Origin: an uncultured Caldilineales bacterium
GTDB taxonomy: Bacteria > Chloroflexota > Anaerolineae > JAAEKA01
Length of the DNA stretch: 64,000 nt
Reading direction: 5' to 3'
NCBI GenBank assembly: GCA_937907455.1
Contig: CALESQ010000013.1
Coordinates: 71,417-135,416 of the forward strand
Below are positions 1 to 8,967 of this stretch, one piece after another (within the stretch, counting starts at the first letter, position 1; each line of letters starts with the position of its first letter). A model generated the notes under the pieces. That model did not search any database and was not told the origin of the DNA. It saw only the letters and a program-made list of their open reading frames with translations. Both the position numbers and the translations under genes were made by a program.

Positions 1-832
1 GCTTGTTGAGCATCTCCTGGATCCACACCACGTTTTGCCGGCCCGCGGCGCGCACGCGCGCCACAGCAGCTTCCATCTCCGCGGCGATTTCCGGCGTATC
101 AGGCGCGCCTGCACACAGCACAATTTGCGCATCCGGGTTGATGTACTGGATGGCGTTCACCAGGTGGATGATGCCCTTTTGCCGCGTGATGCGCCCCACA
201 AACAGCACATAAGGCTTGTGCGGGTCCACACCATAGCGCACCAGCGCGCTGGTTTCGGCGGTGGGCTGATATTGCTGCACATTGATGCCGTTGTAGATCA
301 CCTTGATTTTGGCTGGGTCTACAGCAAAATGTGCCAATACATCCTCTTTGGTGCCTTCTGACACTGCCACAATGGCATCGGCCATTTCGATGGCAGTGCG
401 CTCTATCCATGACGACATATCGTAGCCGCGGCCGAGTTGCTCACGTTTCCAGGGGCGCAGCGGCTCTAGCGAGTGGGTGGTAAGCACCAACGGAATGCCG
501 TAGAGTATCTTAGCCAAAATGCCGCCGAAATGCGCGTACCAGGTGTGTACATGCACCACATCCGCATCCACCGGCAAGGTAAGGCTGCCCAGGTTGGCCT
601 CCAGCGTGTCCAGCACGCCCGCCAAACGCTTGTCTACCTGCTTGAAAGTACCCACAGCAAAGGGGAAGCCGGTAACATGCAGGTGATCGTTGAGGGCAGC
701 CTGTTGATCGCCGAAGCTGCGCACTTCAACGTCCATCAGGTGAGACAGCTCTTCGGACAGGTATTCGACGTGTACGCCGGCCCCGCCGTAGACATAAGGA
801 GGATATTCGCGCGTTAGTAAAAGGGCTTTCAT
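1..832 (-). CDS. glgA: Glycogen synthase, Corynebacterium-type GT4 (partial)
   Basis: Transfers glucosyl units from a nucleotide sugar to an alpha-1,4-glucan in the cytoplasm. About 277 residues are visible; the C-terminal part lies off the window's left edge. The N-terminus MKALLLTREYPPYVYGGAG is the opening beta-strand and glycine loop of glycogen/starch synthase-like GT-B enzymes. The later VVHVHTWYAHFGG and LTTHSLEPLRPWK blocks, and the start of the C-terminal Rossmann domain (YVLFVGRITRQKGI), match what I know of the Corynebacterium-type glycogen synthase family. The start at 832 is preceded by a GAGGAAA ribosome site. It is transcribed away from aroC. A general GT4 glycosyltransferase is the alternative. 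Confidence 0.82.
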   Translation of the reverse strand, partial: MKALLLTREYPPYVYGGAGVHVEYLSEELSHLMDVEVRSFGDQQAALNDHLHVTGFPFAVGTFKQVDKRLAGVLDTLEANLGSLTLPVDADVVHVHTWYAHFGGILAKILYGIPLVLTTHSLEPLRPWKREQLGRGYDMSSWIERTAIEMADAIVAVSEGTKEDVLAHFAVDPAKIKVIYNGINVQQYQPTAETSALVRYGVDPHKPYVLFVGRITRQKGIIHLVNAIQYINPDAQIVLCAGAPDTPEIAAEMEAAVARVRAAGRQNVVWIQEMLNK

Positions 833-886
833 GGATGGTTTCCTCGACGAATGATAATGGTTTTGCTTTTCTCGCACCACATGCTG

Positions 887-915
887 CCAATACACCTTTG
901 TGGGAAGGTGGTCAA
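887..915 (-). promoter_or_regulatory. Candidate sigma-70 promoter for glgA
   Basis: On the minus strand, TTGACC (915-910) and TATTGG (892-887) are separated by 17 nt, about 55 nt upstream of the glycogen synthase start. The -10 is a weak match. This is the only promoter-like pair seen in the gap between aroC and glgA. Confidence 0.35.
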
Positions 916-957
916 TTCAAAAAGGCAATGCTTAGGCAATGGTAAGTATAACACACC

Positions 958-2142
958 CTAGCCTTCGATCTCAAACCCCCAGGGCACGTTATCCATCGGC
1001 AGATCGGCCAGCCGCGCGCGGCGCAGGGTGGCCCAGCGCGGGCGCATTTCGTTCAGGCTGTCGCCGCCCAGCTTTTCCAGCAGCGCATCAGCCAGCACAA
1101 AGGCCGCCATGGCTTCGGCCACCACCGCGGCGCGTGGCACCGCGTTGAAGTCGCTGCGTTCATAGGTGGTGGCATCTGGCTGACCGGTGGCCAGGTCCAC
1201 GCTGCCCAGCGGGTTAAGAGTAGTGGCGATGGGCTTCATGGCTGCGCGCAGCAGCAGCGGCTCACCGGTGGTGATGCCGCCCTCCAGGCCACCGGCGCGG
1301 TTGCTGCTGCGTACCAGTTCACCGTCTTCAGCCAGCGCAATCTCGTCGTGGACGGCGGTGCCCCAGCGCGCGGCGTTTTCAAAAGCCGGGCCGATCTCCA
1401 CGCCTTTGATGGCGTGAATCGAACCGATTGCGCCCAACAGTCGCCCGCTCAAACGGCGATCCCAGTGTACATGGCTGCCCAGGCCCGCCGGCAGGCCCAG
1501 CGCAACCACCTCAAACAGGCCGCCCACCGTGTCTTTAGCCTGCATCACGTTGAATACCTCGGCGCGCAGTGTTTCCAGCAAGGTTGCATCGGGGCAGCGC
1601 AGGTCGTTGCTCTCGGCCAGTTCAAAACGTTCGCTGAAACTCAGCGCCTCCAGCCGCGAGGCATCCACGCTGACCCCGCCGATGGCAGTAACATAGCTGC
1701 CGATGCGCACCTCAAACTGAGCCAGTAGTGCTTTGCAGATTGCGCCTACAGCCACACGCGCCGCAGTTTCGCGTGCGCTGGCGCGCTCTAGCGCCAGCCG
1801 CAGGTCGCGATAGCCATATTTCACCGCGCCGGTGAGATCTGCATGGCCGGGCCGCGGCGTGGTCATGGGCGGCACTGCACGGTCACGCCACTTAGCAAAG
1901 TCGCGGTTTTCGATCAGCAAGGCAATAGGCGCACCGGTGGTGTGGCCGGCCATCACGCCGCCCACCAGGCGGGCGCGATCCTGCTCGATCTTCATGCGTC
2001 CGCCTGCGCCGTAGGCAGTTTGACGGCGGGCCAGGTCTGTGGCCAGATCTTCGGCAGCGAGTGGCAAACCCGCGGGCATGCCTTCCAGAATAGCGGTGAG
2101 GGTGGGGCCGTGCGATTCGCCGGCGGTAAGGAAGCGGAGCAT
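958..2142 (-). CDS. aroC: Chorismate synthase
   Basis: Last step of the shikimate pathway: converts 5-enolpyruvylshikimate-3-phosphate to chorismate with reduced FMN. The 394-residue length is normal for the family. The N-terminal signature AGESHGP (residues 7-13) holds the conserved His11, and the C-terminal signature RSDFNAVPRAAVVAEAMA is intact. The start at 2142 gives the canonical MLRFLTAGESHG N-terminus; the upstream in-frame extension has no family resemblance. No other aromatic pathway genes are adjacent, so it looks like a stand-alone gene. Confidence 0.97.
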   Translation of the reverse strand: MLRFLTAGESHGPTLTAILEGMPAGLPLAAEDLATDLARRQTAYGAGGRMKIEQDRARLVGGVMAGHTTGAPIALLIENRDFAKWRDRAVPPMTTPRPGHADLTGAVKYGYRDLRLALERASARETAARVAVGAICKALLAQFEVRIGSYVTAIGGVSVDASRLEALSFSERFELAESNDLRCPDATLLETLRAEVFNVMQAKDTVGGLFEVVALGLPAGLGSHVHWDRRLSGRLLGAIGSIHAIKGVEIGPAFENAARWGTAVHDEIALAEDGELVRSSNRAGGLEGGITTGEPLLLRAAMKPIATTLNPLGSVDLATGQPDATTYERSDFNAVPRAAVVAEAMAAFVLADALLEKLGGDSLNEMRPRWATLRRARLADLPMDNVPWGFEIEG

Positions 2143-2274
2143 GGGCAGTCTCTCAGGTGACAGGGTGAGGGGTGACAGATGGGATTGTTGCGGAGTTTGC
2201 CACGGCTGGGCGAGGCTGTCAATTTTTTCGGCGCGGCGCAATCTGCTTCAAGCAGGTTGCGCAGACCGGCGCAA

Positions 2275-2303
2275 TTGACCATTGCCCCGCGGCAGGCTAT
2301 AAT
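2275..2303 (+). promoter_or_regulatory. Sigma-70 promoter for the alpha-oxoamine synthase gene
   Basis: TTGACC (2275-2280) and a perfect TATAAT (2298-2303) with a 17-nt spacer, about 60 nt upstream of the 2366 start codon. Its position between the divergent aroC and the plus-strand gene fits a dedicated promoter. Confidence 0.75.
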
Positions 2304-2365
2304 GCGTTTTATTGCGCGCGTCATCAGCGTTCCCTGCTCTTATCATCCCCGGAGGTTTATCCACG

Positions 2366-3550
2366 ATGGCTGATGTTTTTCAAAAAGCTTTTCAGTATAC
2401 TGCGGCCAAAGATGCCATTGCCAGCGGCTATTATCCTTATTTTATTGCTCTGGATGGACACGAAGGGGCCGAAGCGGTCTATCATGGCCGTCGTTTGCTG
2501 ATGTTCGGTTCCAACAACTACCTGGGCCTAACTACTCACCCCAAGGTACGTGAGGCCGCTTTGCGCGCTATCGAGACCTACGGCACAAGTTGCACCGGCT
2601 CGCGCTTTCTCAACGGCACGCTGCTGATGCACGAACAATTGGAAAACGAGTTGGCTGAGTGGACCGGCAAACCCGCGGCGTTGGTGTTCAGCACCGGCTA
2701 TCAGGCCAACCTGGGTGCCATCAGCGCGCTGCTGGCCCGCCGCGATTATGCCATTCTTGACAAAGACGACCACGCCTCGATTGTGGATGGTGTCAAGCTT
2801 TCGTTCGGCGAAATGAAACGCTTCCGTCACAACGATATGCAGGACCTGGCCCGTGCCCTGGCCTCGTTGCCAGAAGAAGCCGGTAAGCTGGTGGTGGTAG
2901 ATGGCCTGTTCAGCATGGAGGGCGACATTGCTCCCCTGCCTGAGATGCTGCCGGTGATCAAGCAGTATGGCGCACGGCTGCTGGTGGACGATGCTCACGC
3001 TATGGGCGTGTTGGGTGGCGGGCGCGGCACCGCGGCTCATTTTGGCGTCACCGATGAAGTAGACCTGATCATGTCTACCTTCAGCAAATCTTTTGCCAGC
3101 CTGGGCGGCTTTATCGCCGGTGATCCAGATGTGATCAGCTTCATCAAACATACCGCCCGTTCGATGATCTTCAGCGCCAGCATTCCGCCCAGCAACGCCG
3201 CGGCCGCGCTGGCCGCGCTGGACATCATGCGCCGCGAGCCAGAGCGTGTGCAGCAGGTCAACGCCAACGCTGCCTACATGCGCAGTGAACTGCAACGCCT
3301 CGGCTTTGATACCGGCAATAGCTGCACGCCGGTGGTGCCTATTCTCATGGGTGAGGATCAGCTTTGCTTTGCGGTGTGGCGAGAACTGTTCGATGCCGGT
3401 CTTTTCGTCAATCCGGTGATTAGCCCCGCGGTTCCTCAGGGTCGCGCCCTGCTGCGCACCAGCTACATGGCTACGCACACCAAAGAACACATGGATCGCG
3501 CCCTGACGATCTATCAACAGGTGGGCAAGGCCTTCGGTTTGATCCAATAA
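2366..3550 (+). CDS. Alpha-oxoamine synthase (serine palmitoyltransferase/KBL-like)
   Basis: PLP-dependent enzyme condensing an amino acid with an acyl-CoA; 394 residues. It shows the family blocks FGSNNYLGL, GTSCTGSRFLNGT, DDHASIVDG and VDDAHAMGVLG, and the PLP-binding lysine in STFSKSFASLGG (Lys241). The start is set by GGAGG at 2351-2355, 10 nt upstream. A closer glycine C-acetyltransferase (kbl) sits next to tdh at 46642, so this copy probably has another role. The TGSRFLNGT block is reminiscent of serine palmitoyltransferases, which would imply sphingolipid-type long-chain base synthesis. Acyl-CoA specificity cannot be settled by eye. Confidence 0.85.
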   Translation: MADVFQKAFQYTAAKDAIASGYYPYFIALDGHEGAEAVYHGRRLLMFGSNNYLGLTTHPKVREAALRAIETYGTSCTGSRFLNGTLLMHEQLENELAEWTGKPAALVFSTGYQANLGAISALLARRDYAILDKDDHASIVDGVKLSFGEMKRFRHNDMQDLARALASLPEEAGKLVVVDGLFSMEGDIAPLPEMLPVIKQYGARLLVDDAHAMGVLGGGRGTAAHFGVTDEVDLIMSTFSKSFASLGGFIAGDPDVISFIKHTARSMIFSASIPPSNAAAALAALDIMRREPERVQQVNANAAYMRSELQRLGFDTGNSCTPVVPILMGEDQLCFAVWRELFDAGLFVNPVISPAVPQGRALLRTSYMATHTKEHMDRALTIYQQVGKAFGLIQ

Positions 3551-3552
3551 CT

Positions 3553-3660
3553 AACCTGAAAATTGCTCAGGTCGGTCCCTCCGGAATAGTTCCCAATCTC
3601 CGATCAAGCCCGCTCGTTTCATCCAAGGGCGGTTGTTTACCCCGCTGGTTGCAATTGTTG
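3553..3660. repeat. Degenerate copy of dispersed intergenic repeat
   Basis: The stretch contains GGTCGGTCCCTCCGGAATAG, then TTCCCAATCTCCGA, then TTTCATCC and GGTTGTTTAC. The same order of blocks recurs at 21543-21640. The first part is the reverse complement of the modules at 11843-12050 and 60180-60540 (CTGGAGATTGGGAACCATCC). No coding potential is seen. Confidence 0.6.
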
Positions 3661-3671
3661 CTGTAAAAAGT

Positions 3672-3706
3672 ATGTGCGCTCCGGTCAGCCCTACCGGAGC
3701 GCACAT
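3672..3706. terminator. Perfect 14-bp hairpin between genes
   Basis: ATGTGCGCTCCGGT (3672-3685) pairs perfectly with ACCGGAGCGCACAT (3693-3706) across a 7-nt loop. There is no T run on the plus side, but minus-strand readthrough would meet ACTTTTTAC. It lies behind the alpha-oxoamine synthase gene and may end its transcript or protect the 3' end; it would be a canonical intrinsic terminator only for minus-strand transcription. Confidence 0.5.
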
Positions 3707-3780
3707 GGGGAGAGGAGGAAAGGAAATACAACGCAAGACACCTACTAAACGGAAGGGCCGCGCAAAAGGTTCCCAGCGCG

Positions 3781-3809
3781 TTGACTTTTTTTTCGATTGA
3801 ATTTAAGAT
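3781..3809 (+). promoter_or_regulatory. Promoter for histidine kinase operon, leaderless layout
   Basis: TTGACT (3781-3786) and TAAGAT (3804-3809) are 17 nt apart. The start codon follows only 6 nt after the -10, so transcription would start at or beside the ATG and there is no ribosome site. Confidence 0.65.
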
Positions 3810-3815
3810 AAGCCC

Positions 3816-5414
3816 ATGCAATCGCTTCAACTTCGTCAACGAGATTATTTGCTGCGTATCAGCCGCGCCATGACCTCGCGGCTTGACCTGCCTTCGCTGC
3901 TGCGCCTGATCCTCAACAGCGCGGTGGAAATGGTAGGGGCCGAGGTGGGGCTGGTGGTGCTGCGTCAAACGCAGGATGGCCCGCTGCTGCCGCAGGCAAT
4001 CTACGGTCTGCCTCCGGCCAAAGCAGCTCGTGTAGCTACACTGCTCAGCGAGGGCCGTCTGGCTATCGGAGCTGGTGACGGCAACTGGAACCTGTCTGAA
4101 ATGTCGCTCACCCTGCTTTCTGCGGCGGCAGGCATTCCGCTGCGCCAGGTGGTGCAAATGCCCCTGCGCATCGAAGAAGCGCTGGTCGGCGCGATCTATG
4201 CCCTGCGTAGCGGCGGGGCCGCCTTTGGCATCAATGAACGCCAAGTGCTGCAAAGTTTTGCTGATCAGGCTGCCATTGCTGTGCGCAACGCCCGCCTGTA
4301 TGCCCAGGTCAGCCAGGAAAAGGGACGGCTAGATGCCATCATTGAAAACAGCGCCAACGGCGTGATGATCTTGTCGCCGGAACGCCGCGTCGAGGTGATG
4401 AACCGCTCGCTGAGTCTGCTCACCGGCTGGGCTGCCGATGACGCGCGTGGCGAGCCATGTTGGAAAATCCTGCCGCTGGAAAATGCCCAGGGCGCCAGTT
4501 GGTGCGATGACACCCCGCAACTTCCGCAGGATGCCGGACAATCGGCCACCGCCGTAACCCCGCCTTCACTGTATATCGAAGGCGATTTGCTGCGCGTTGG
4601 TGGCACACGCTTGACGTTGGGTGTCACCACCACGCCGCTTTTCGACAACGAAGGTCGGCTGCTTAACATCATCGTCAATGTGGTAGATATCACCCGCTTC
4701 CGCGAAGCCGAGCAGATGAAATCTACTTTTGTTAGCGTCATCTCGCACGAGCTGAAAACCCCTGTGGCGCTGATTAAAGGCTATGCCGGCACCCTCAGCC
4801 GCCCTGATGCGGCCTGGGATCACGAAACCCTGGCCGATGGCCTTACTGTGATCGAAGAAGAGGCCGACCGCCTGAACGCGTTGATTGACAATTTGCTGGA
4901 TGCCAGCCGCATTCAGGCAGGGGGGTTTCATCTCGACCTCAGCGAGGTTGACCTGATGCAGTTGGCGCGCAAAGCAGTGGAGCGCTTTCGTCCACAAAGC
5001 CAATTGCACCAGTTCGAACTGGATTTTCCTGACGAGCTGCCTTCGGTGCTGGCCGACGAAGGGCGCATTCGTCAGGTGCTGGATAACCTGCTGAGCAACG
5101 CGGTGAAATATTCACCACAGGGCGGGCCGATTCGCGTGGGAGGCTGGCAGGATGCCACCAGCGTCACCGTGTTTATAGCCGATGAGGGCATAGGCATTCC
5201 CCACAGCGAGCAGGCACGCCTGTTTGATAGCTTCTACCGCGTCGATTCTGGCATGCGCCGCCAAACCAAAGGCACCGGCTTGGGGCTATATCTTAGCAAG
5301 GCCATTATCACTGCCCATGATGGCCGTATCTGGCTGCACAGCGAGCCAGGCCGAGGCTCAACCTTTTTCTTTAGCCTGCCGGTGTATTTTCCGGTAAACA
5401 CCTCCCATGACTGA
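3816..5414 (+). CDS. Sensor histidine kinase (GAF-PAS-HisKA-HATPase)
   Basis: Probable cytosolic sensor kinase of 532 residues with no transmembrane segment. In order: a GAF domain (about 20-165), a PAS domain (about 170-300), the dimerisation/phosphoacceptor domain with SVISHELKTPV (His311), and the ATPase domain with the N box DNLLSNAVKYSP, G1 DEGIGIP and G2 KGTGLGLYLSK. It overlaps the response regulator at 5407 by 8 nt, so the two are co-translated partners. The signal is unknown; GAF and PAS suggest a small ligand, redox or light cue. The promoter layout suggests leaderless translation from 3816. Confidence 0.93.
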   Translation: MQSLQLRQRDYLLRISRAMTSRLDLPSLLRLILNSAVEMVGAEVGLVVLRQTQDGPLLPQAIYGLPPAKAARVATLLSEGRLAIGAGDGNWNLSEMSLTLLSAAAGIPLRQVVQMPLRIEEALVGAIYALRSGGAAFGINERQVLQSFADQAAIAVRNARLYAQVSQEKGRLDAIIENSANGVMILSPERRVEVMNRSLSLLTGWAADDARGEPCWKILPLENAQGASWCDDTPQLPQDAGQSATAVTPPSLYIEGDLLRVGGTRLTLGVTTTPLFDNEGRLLNIIVNVVDITRFREAEQMKSTFVSVISHELKTPVALIKGYAGTLSRPDAAWDHETLADGLTVIEEEADRLNALIDNLLDASRIQAGGFHLDLSEVDLMQLARKAVERFRPQSQLHQFELDFPDELPSVLADEGRIRQVLDNLLSNAVKYSPQGGPIRVGGWQDATSVTVFIADEGIGIPHSEQARLFDSFYRVDSGMRRQTKGTGLGLYLSKAIITAHDGRIWLHSEPGRGSTFFFSLPVYFPVNTSHD

Positions 5415-6120
5415 GCAAAAACATATTCTAATTGTAGATGACGAACCGCGCATGAGGCGTTTCGTGCGTATGAACCTGGAGCTAGAGCCGTTTCGCGTCA
5501 GCGAAGCCAGCAACGGCGCTGATGCCATCCGCAAAGTGCGTGAGGAAATGCCCGATCTGGTGGTGTTGGATGTGGAGATGCCGCAACTGGATGGCTTTGA
5601 AACTCTGCGCGAAATTCGTCGCACCTCACCAGTGCCGGTGATCATGCTCACGGTGCGCAGCGATGAGGCCGACCGCATCGCCGGACTTGATCTAGGGGCA
5701 GATGACTATGTGACCAAGCCCTTCAGCGCGCGTGAGCTGGTGAGCCGCATCAACGCTGTGCTGCGCCGCGTGCAGCTCAGCTCGGCCGCTGACCGTTCCC
5801 ATCGCGTCATCGTAGACGAGCGTCTCAGCGCCGATTTTGACCGCCGCGAGGTGTTGGTAGAGGGTGAAGTGGTGAAACTGCGCCCTACCGAATATCGGCT
5901 GCTCTATCACTTTTTGCAAAACCCCGGGCGCACCCTGACCCACGAGCAATTGTTGTCTAGAGTGTGGGGGCCGGAATATGTGGACGATACGCAGTTGTTG
6001 CGTCTCTATGTTACTTATCTGCGCCAAAAGATTGAGCCGGACCCTTCCAACCCGCGCTACATCTTCAACGAGCGCGGCGTGGGCTATCGCTTCACAGATT
6101 TTCGACGCACCGAAGGGTAG
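5407..6120 (+). CDS. Response regulator, OmpR/PhoB family
   Basis: DNA-binding partner of the upstream kinase; 237 residues. The receiver domain has the acidic pair Asp11/Asp12, phosphoacceptor Asp55 in VVLDVEMPQLDG, and the conserved Lys in DDYVTKPF. A C-terminal winged helix (about 135-232) carries the family's RPTEYRLLYHFLQNPGR and YVTYLRQKIEPDPSNPRYIFNERGVGYRF blocks, the latter given here only as its start and end: YVTYLRQK to GVGYRF. The ATG lies inside the kinase's last codons (ATGACTGA). Its targets are unknown. Confidence 0.95.
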   Translation: MTEQKHILIVDDEPRMRRFVRMNLELEPFRVSEASNGADAIRKVREEMPDLVVLDVEMPQLDGFETLREIRRTSPVPVIMLTVRSDEADRIAGLDLGADDYVTKPFSARELVSRINAVLRRVQLSSAADRSHRVIVDERLSADFDRREVLVEGEVVKLRPTEYRLLYHFLQNPGRTLTHEQLLSRVWGPEYVDDTQLLRLYVTYLRQKIEPDPSNPRYIFNERGVGYRFTDFRRTEG

Positions 6121-6121
6121 C

Positions 6122-6230
6122 TTGTCATTCCCAGGCCTGGCAGGGCCGAGGAATTCCATCACGAATGCGGGGGAAGCCTCACTGCGTTCGCAGTGACAGC
6201 GGGTGAGAGCTTTTAGCTGCTCAACTGTAC
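6122..6230. repeat. Dispersed repeat, shared with 18215-18330 (inverted)
   Basis: The segment starts TTGTCATTCCCAGGCC, contains GGGGGAAGCCTCACTGCG and ends GGTGAGAGCTTTTAGCTGC. Reading 18330 to 18215 on the minus strand gives the same series of blocks (TGTCATTCCGAGGCC, GGGGGACTTCTCACTGCG, GGTGAGAGCCTTTAGCTTGC). It is a non-coding dispersed repeat. Confidence 0.65.
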
Positions 6231-6327
6231 GTCATGACAGTTGCAGTCACTTGTTACGCTGCAAAACGTTTTCCGTGAACAGGTAGGTGGGCGAGGGGGC
6301 TGCGATCCTCAGAGGGGGCAATACAAG

Positions 6328-6511
6328 TCGCTAAGGTAGTGTGCGACTTTCGGTTGAATGACAAGAGCCGGACAATAAATGGTTGCGGTTCAGAGAACGA
6401 AGCGCTCTCAGGCGCTCTCCGAAAGCCCCGGCAGGGGCTTCGTGGCTTGAGACACCGAATTCAATTCGGTGGCAACACATTTCAACCGAAATCCATACAC
6501 AACCTCGCTAA
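6328..6511. mobile_element. MITE with terminal inverted repeats and 7-bp target duplication
   Basis: The element runs 6335-6504 (170 bp). The left end GGTAGTGTGCGACTTTCGG continues to TTGAAT; the right end, reversed, is GGTTGTGTATGGATTTCGG continuing to TTGAAA. The flanking sequence TCGCTAA occurs at both 6328-6334 and 6505-6511, directly abutting the ends, as expected of a target-site duplication. Inside there is no open frame of note, but there are palindromes (CACCGAATTCAATTCGGTG at about 6454-6472; GCCCCGGCAGGGGC). A related copy lies at 16191-16433. The transposase that would move it is not in the window. Confidence 0.8.
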
Positions 6512-6566
6512 CAGATTATTGCGCCTCTCCCGCGCCGTGTGGTAGAATAACCAGACTCCGTGCTGT

Positions 6567-8237
6567 ATGAAGCCGGCTTTGTCTTTTGCCATGAATGAAC
6601 TTCTCCGTTTGCCCTTTGGCCCCGTCCTGGTTCTATTGTCAGCCGGTATTTTGCTGCGCATATTTTCTGACTTGCGCCGCAACCTTCCCCTGGCGCTGTT
6701 GACGTTGCCGCCGTTGGCGTTGATTTTCTTGCTGCTTAGTGGTTGGGATAACCTGGAGCCTGCTCAAAGCGCGCTCACCTGGTGGCCGCTGGTGGTGGCT
6801 CCTTTGCGCGTGCTTTGGGCGGTGGATGGCTGGAATTGGCTAGGGTTGATGCTTTTGCTGTTGGGCGGTGGCAGTGCTGTGCTCATCACTTGGCGCGCGC
6901 CGGGCAAGCGCAGTGGTGCCTATCATGGCTTGAGTTTTGTTCTGCTGGCTGCTGCTGCGCTTACCGTGATATCGGATAGTCTGTTGGCACTGGGTGCGGC
7001 ATGGGTTGCTACCGATATTTTGCTGCTGGCGCGTGCACGCGGCAGCAGCGCCCAGCCTGCCGCTGCGCCGGTTTGGCTGGAGGTTGCCGGCAGTCTACTG
7101 TTGTTGGTAGGCATCAGCATCACCAGCATTCCCATTGCCTCAACCACCCTGACCGCGGCACGATTGCCTGATGAAACGTTGGTGCTGCTGCTCTTGGCCG
7201 CGGCGCTGCGCATGGCCGCGTTTCCGCTGCATCTCTGGCTGGTTCCGGCCAACAGCGGGCGCGAGCGTGGTGGCGCGCTGCTGCTCAACAGTGTTAGCCT
7301 GATCACCGGCGGCTGGCTGCTGGGCCGCCTGCTGGACATGGGCGCGGCGCAATGGCTGTCTAGCCCGCTGTGGCTTTCACTGGCGCTGTTGATGACTCTG
7401 CTGGCGACACTGACGGCCTGGATCAGCCGCGATGATGAGCGCATGGCCTTTTTCAGCAGCAGCCGTGCCACCTGGCTGTGGGCTGTGGCAGCGTTGGCTC
7501 CTGTCTCGTTAGCGCGTGATGCACTGGGCTGGGGCATGGTCAGCGTGATGTTTGTGCTGATCCTGGCTACGGTCGGGCAGATGATCAACGAGCAATGGCA
7601 TTGGCGTGTGCCTACTGTGGCGGCTGTGGTTACTTTGGCCGGTGTACCCCTCAGCAGCGGGCTGGGCGCACAGGCATTGCGTGATACCACGCTGCTGCCC
7701 GCACTGCTGATCATCATCACTGATGCCCTGGCAATTGCTGTATTGCTGCGTTATGGCAAGACCGGGCTGCTGTTGCAAAGCACCGGTGGCGAGGTGGTGG
7801 CCGAGCGCCGCGGGTTGCCGGTGGGGTGGCGCGCCGTGCGTTTGCTGACGGTCGCCGGTCTGGGGTTGGTTCCTAACTTGCTTTGGGGCTTGCAGCCGCA
7901 GCGCCTGGCTGCGTTGGCCGGTTTCGTCATGCCGTTGTCGCTGGGGCAGATGCTGGCCGAGCTGGGTGTGGTGCCTTTGCTGGCTATGCTGATCTCGGTG
8001 GCGCTTGGCGTTGTCTTTTATACCTGGGCAGAACAGCCTGATTTTTCGTTGCGCCGCCGTCGCCAGGCGCGGTTGATGGCTGTTGCCGACTTCAGTTGGC
8101 TGCTTAACGGCTTGTCCTGGGGCGTAAAATGGGCGGTAGCCGCCTGGAACAACATGATTTTGATCATTGAAGGCGAGGGCTACCTCGGCTGGGTGATCGT
8201 GTGCGTGCTGCTGGCTGTGCTGGCAGCGCGGCTTTAG
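6567..8237 (+). CDS. Complex I antiporter-like membrane protein (NuoM/L-type, degenerate)
   Basis: Very hydrophobic, 556 residues, roughly 14 transmembrane segments. The central part FPLHLWLVPANSGRERGGAL followed by LLLNSVSLITGGW, and later ISRDDERMAFFSSS, can be aligned by eye with the proton-conducting domain of NuoL/M/N and Mrp subunits (canonical PLHxWLPDAHxxAP, then KxGxYG, then DLKRxLAYSS). The lysines of those canonical motifs are not seen here. It heads a three-gene membrane cluster with no peripheral complex I or hydrogenase subunits nearby. It may be a structural or divergent antiporter module. ATG 6591 is an alternative start. Confidence 0.65.
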   Translation: MKPALSFAMNELLRLPFGPVLVLLSAGILLRIFSDLRRNLPLALLTLPPLALIFLLLSGWDNLEPAQSALTWWPLVVAPLRVLWAVDGWNWLGLMLLLLGGGSAVLITWRAPGKRSGAYHGLSFVLLAAAALTVISDSLLALGAAWVATDILLLARARGSSAQPAAAPVWLEVAGSLLLLVGISITSIPIASTTLTAARLPDETLVLLLLAAALRMAAFPLHLWLVPANSGRERGGALLLNSVSLITGGWLLGRLLDMGAAQWLSSPLWLSLALLMTLLATLTAWISRDDERMAFFSSSRATWLWAVAALAPVSLARDALGWGMVSVMFVLILATVGQMINEQWHWRVPTVAAVVTLAGVPLSSGLGAQALRDTTLLPALLIIITDALAIAVLLRYGKTGLLLQSTGGEVVAERRGLPVGWRAVRLLTVAGLGLVPNLLWGLQPQRLAALAGFVMPLSLGQMLAELGVVPLLAMLISVALGVVFYTWAEQPDFSLRRRRQARLMAVADFSWLLNGLSWGVKWAVAAWNNMILIIEGEGYLGWVIVCVLLAVLAARL

Positions 8238-8257
8238 CCTCTTTCAACGACTGCGCC

Positions 8258-8923
8258 ATGCAACCGCTTCCTCCCTTTCCTTCACTTGATACGCTTTTCC
8301 AGCAGGCTGATGCCCTGTTGGGGCCGGTGCTGTTGTTGTTGTTCACCCTCAGCGCGGTGATCGCTACTGCCGCGCGCGACTGGCGTTTGGTGTTGGCTGC
8401 CTTCATGGCTATCTATCTGACCCTGGCGTTGTACACGGCACGCCTGTTGCCGCCGCAGTGGGCATTGCTGCGGGTGGTGGTGGGTGGTTTGGCCGGGGTG
8501 ATGTGGTATCTCTCGGCACAACAGGCCGGTTGGGGCGGGCGCTTTTTGCCTTTTCAGCGTAGCCTCGGCGTTCAGGCGCGACCATTGGCATCTACCACGA
8601 TCTTTCGCGCGCTGTTGGCTATCAGCATGGCGGTAGTGTTGTGGGTGCTGCGCGCCCGCCTTCCCCTGTCCATATTGCCTACAGACGTTCGTCTGGCTGC
8701 CTATACGCTGGCCGCGTTCGGCTTGTTGGGGCTGGCGCTGGGCGAAGAAGCCTTGCAAACCGGTGTGGCCCTGCTGTTTTGGCTGGCTGCCACGCAGTTG
8801 CTGGTGGCCGTATTGCAACAAGATGCCTGGCTGATCTGGCTGCTCAGCGCGCTGGAATTGCTGCTGGCCCTTACCACCGGCTATTTGATGATTGCCCGCG
8901 GCGCTGAAACCGGTGAGCGCTAG
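8258..8923 (+). CDS. Integral membrane protein of unknown function, middle gene of antiporter-like cluster
   Basis: 221 residues with about six hydrophobic helices and short charged loops; I do not recognise the family. It begins 20 nt after the upstream gene stops and ends 44 nt before the next, so all three are probably one operon. By position it could stand in for the small NuoK/NuoJ- or MnhC-type subunits usually found beside antiporter subunits, but I see no motif that shows this. Start 8258 was chosen because it begins just after the upstream stop; the in-frame upstream extension overlaps that gene. Confidence 0.6.
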   Translation: MQPLPPFPSLDTLFQQADALLGPVLLLLFTLSAVIATAARDWRLVLAAFMAIYLTLALYTARLLPPQWALLRVVVGGLAGVMWYLSAQQAGWGGRFLPFQRSLGVQARPLASTTIFRALLAISMAVVLWVLRARLPLSILPTDVRLAAYTLAAFGLLGLALGEEALQTGVALLFWLAATQLLVAVLQQDAWLIWLLSALELLLALTTGYLMIARGAETGER

Positions 8924-8967
8924 CCCGCTTACTCTTCACGCTTATTCTTGACCGATCCCCTTTTTCT

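Noticed and set aside
2528..3547. 339-codon minus-strand frame over the alpha-oxoamine synthase
   Set aside because: Antisense shadow of a complete PLP enzyme with its own promoter and ribosome site.
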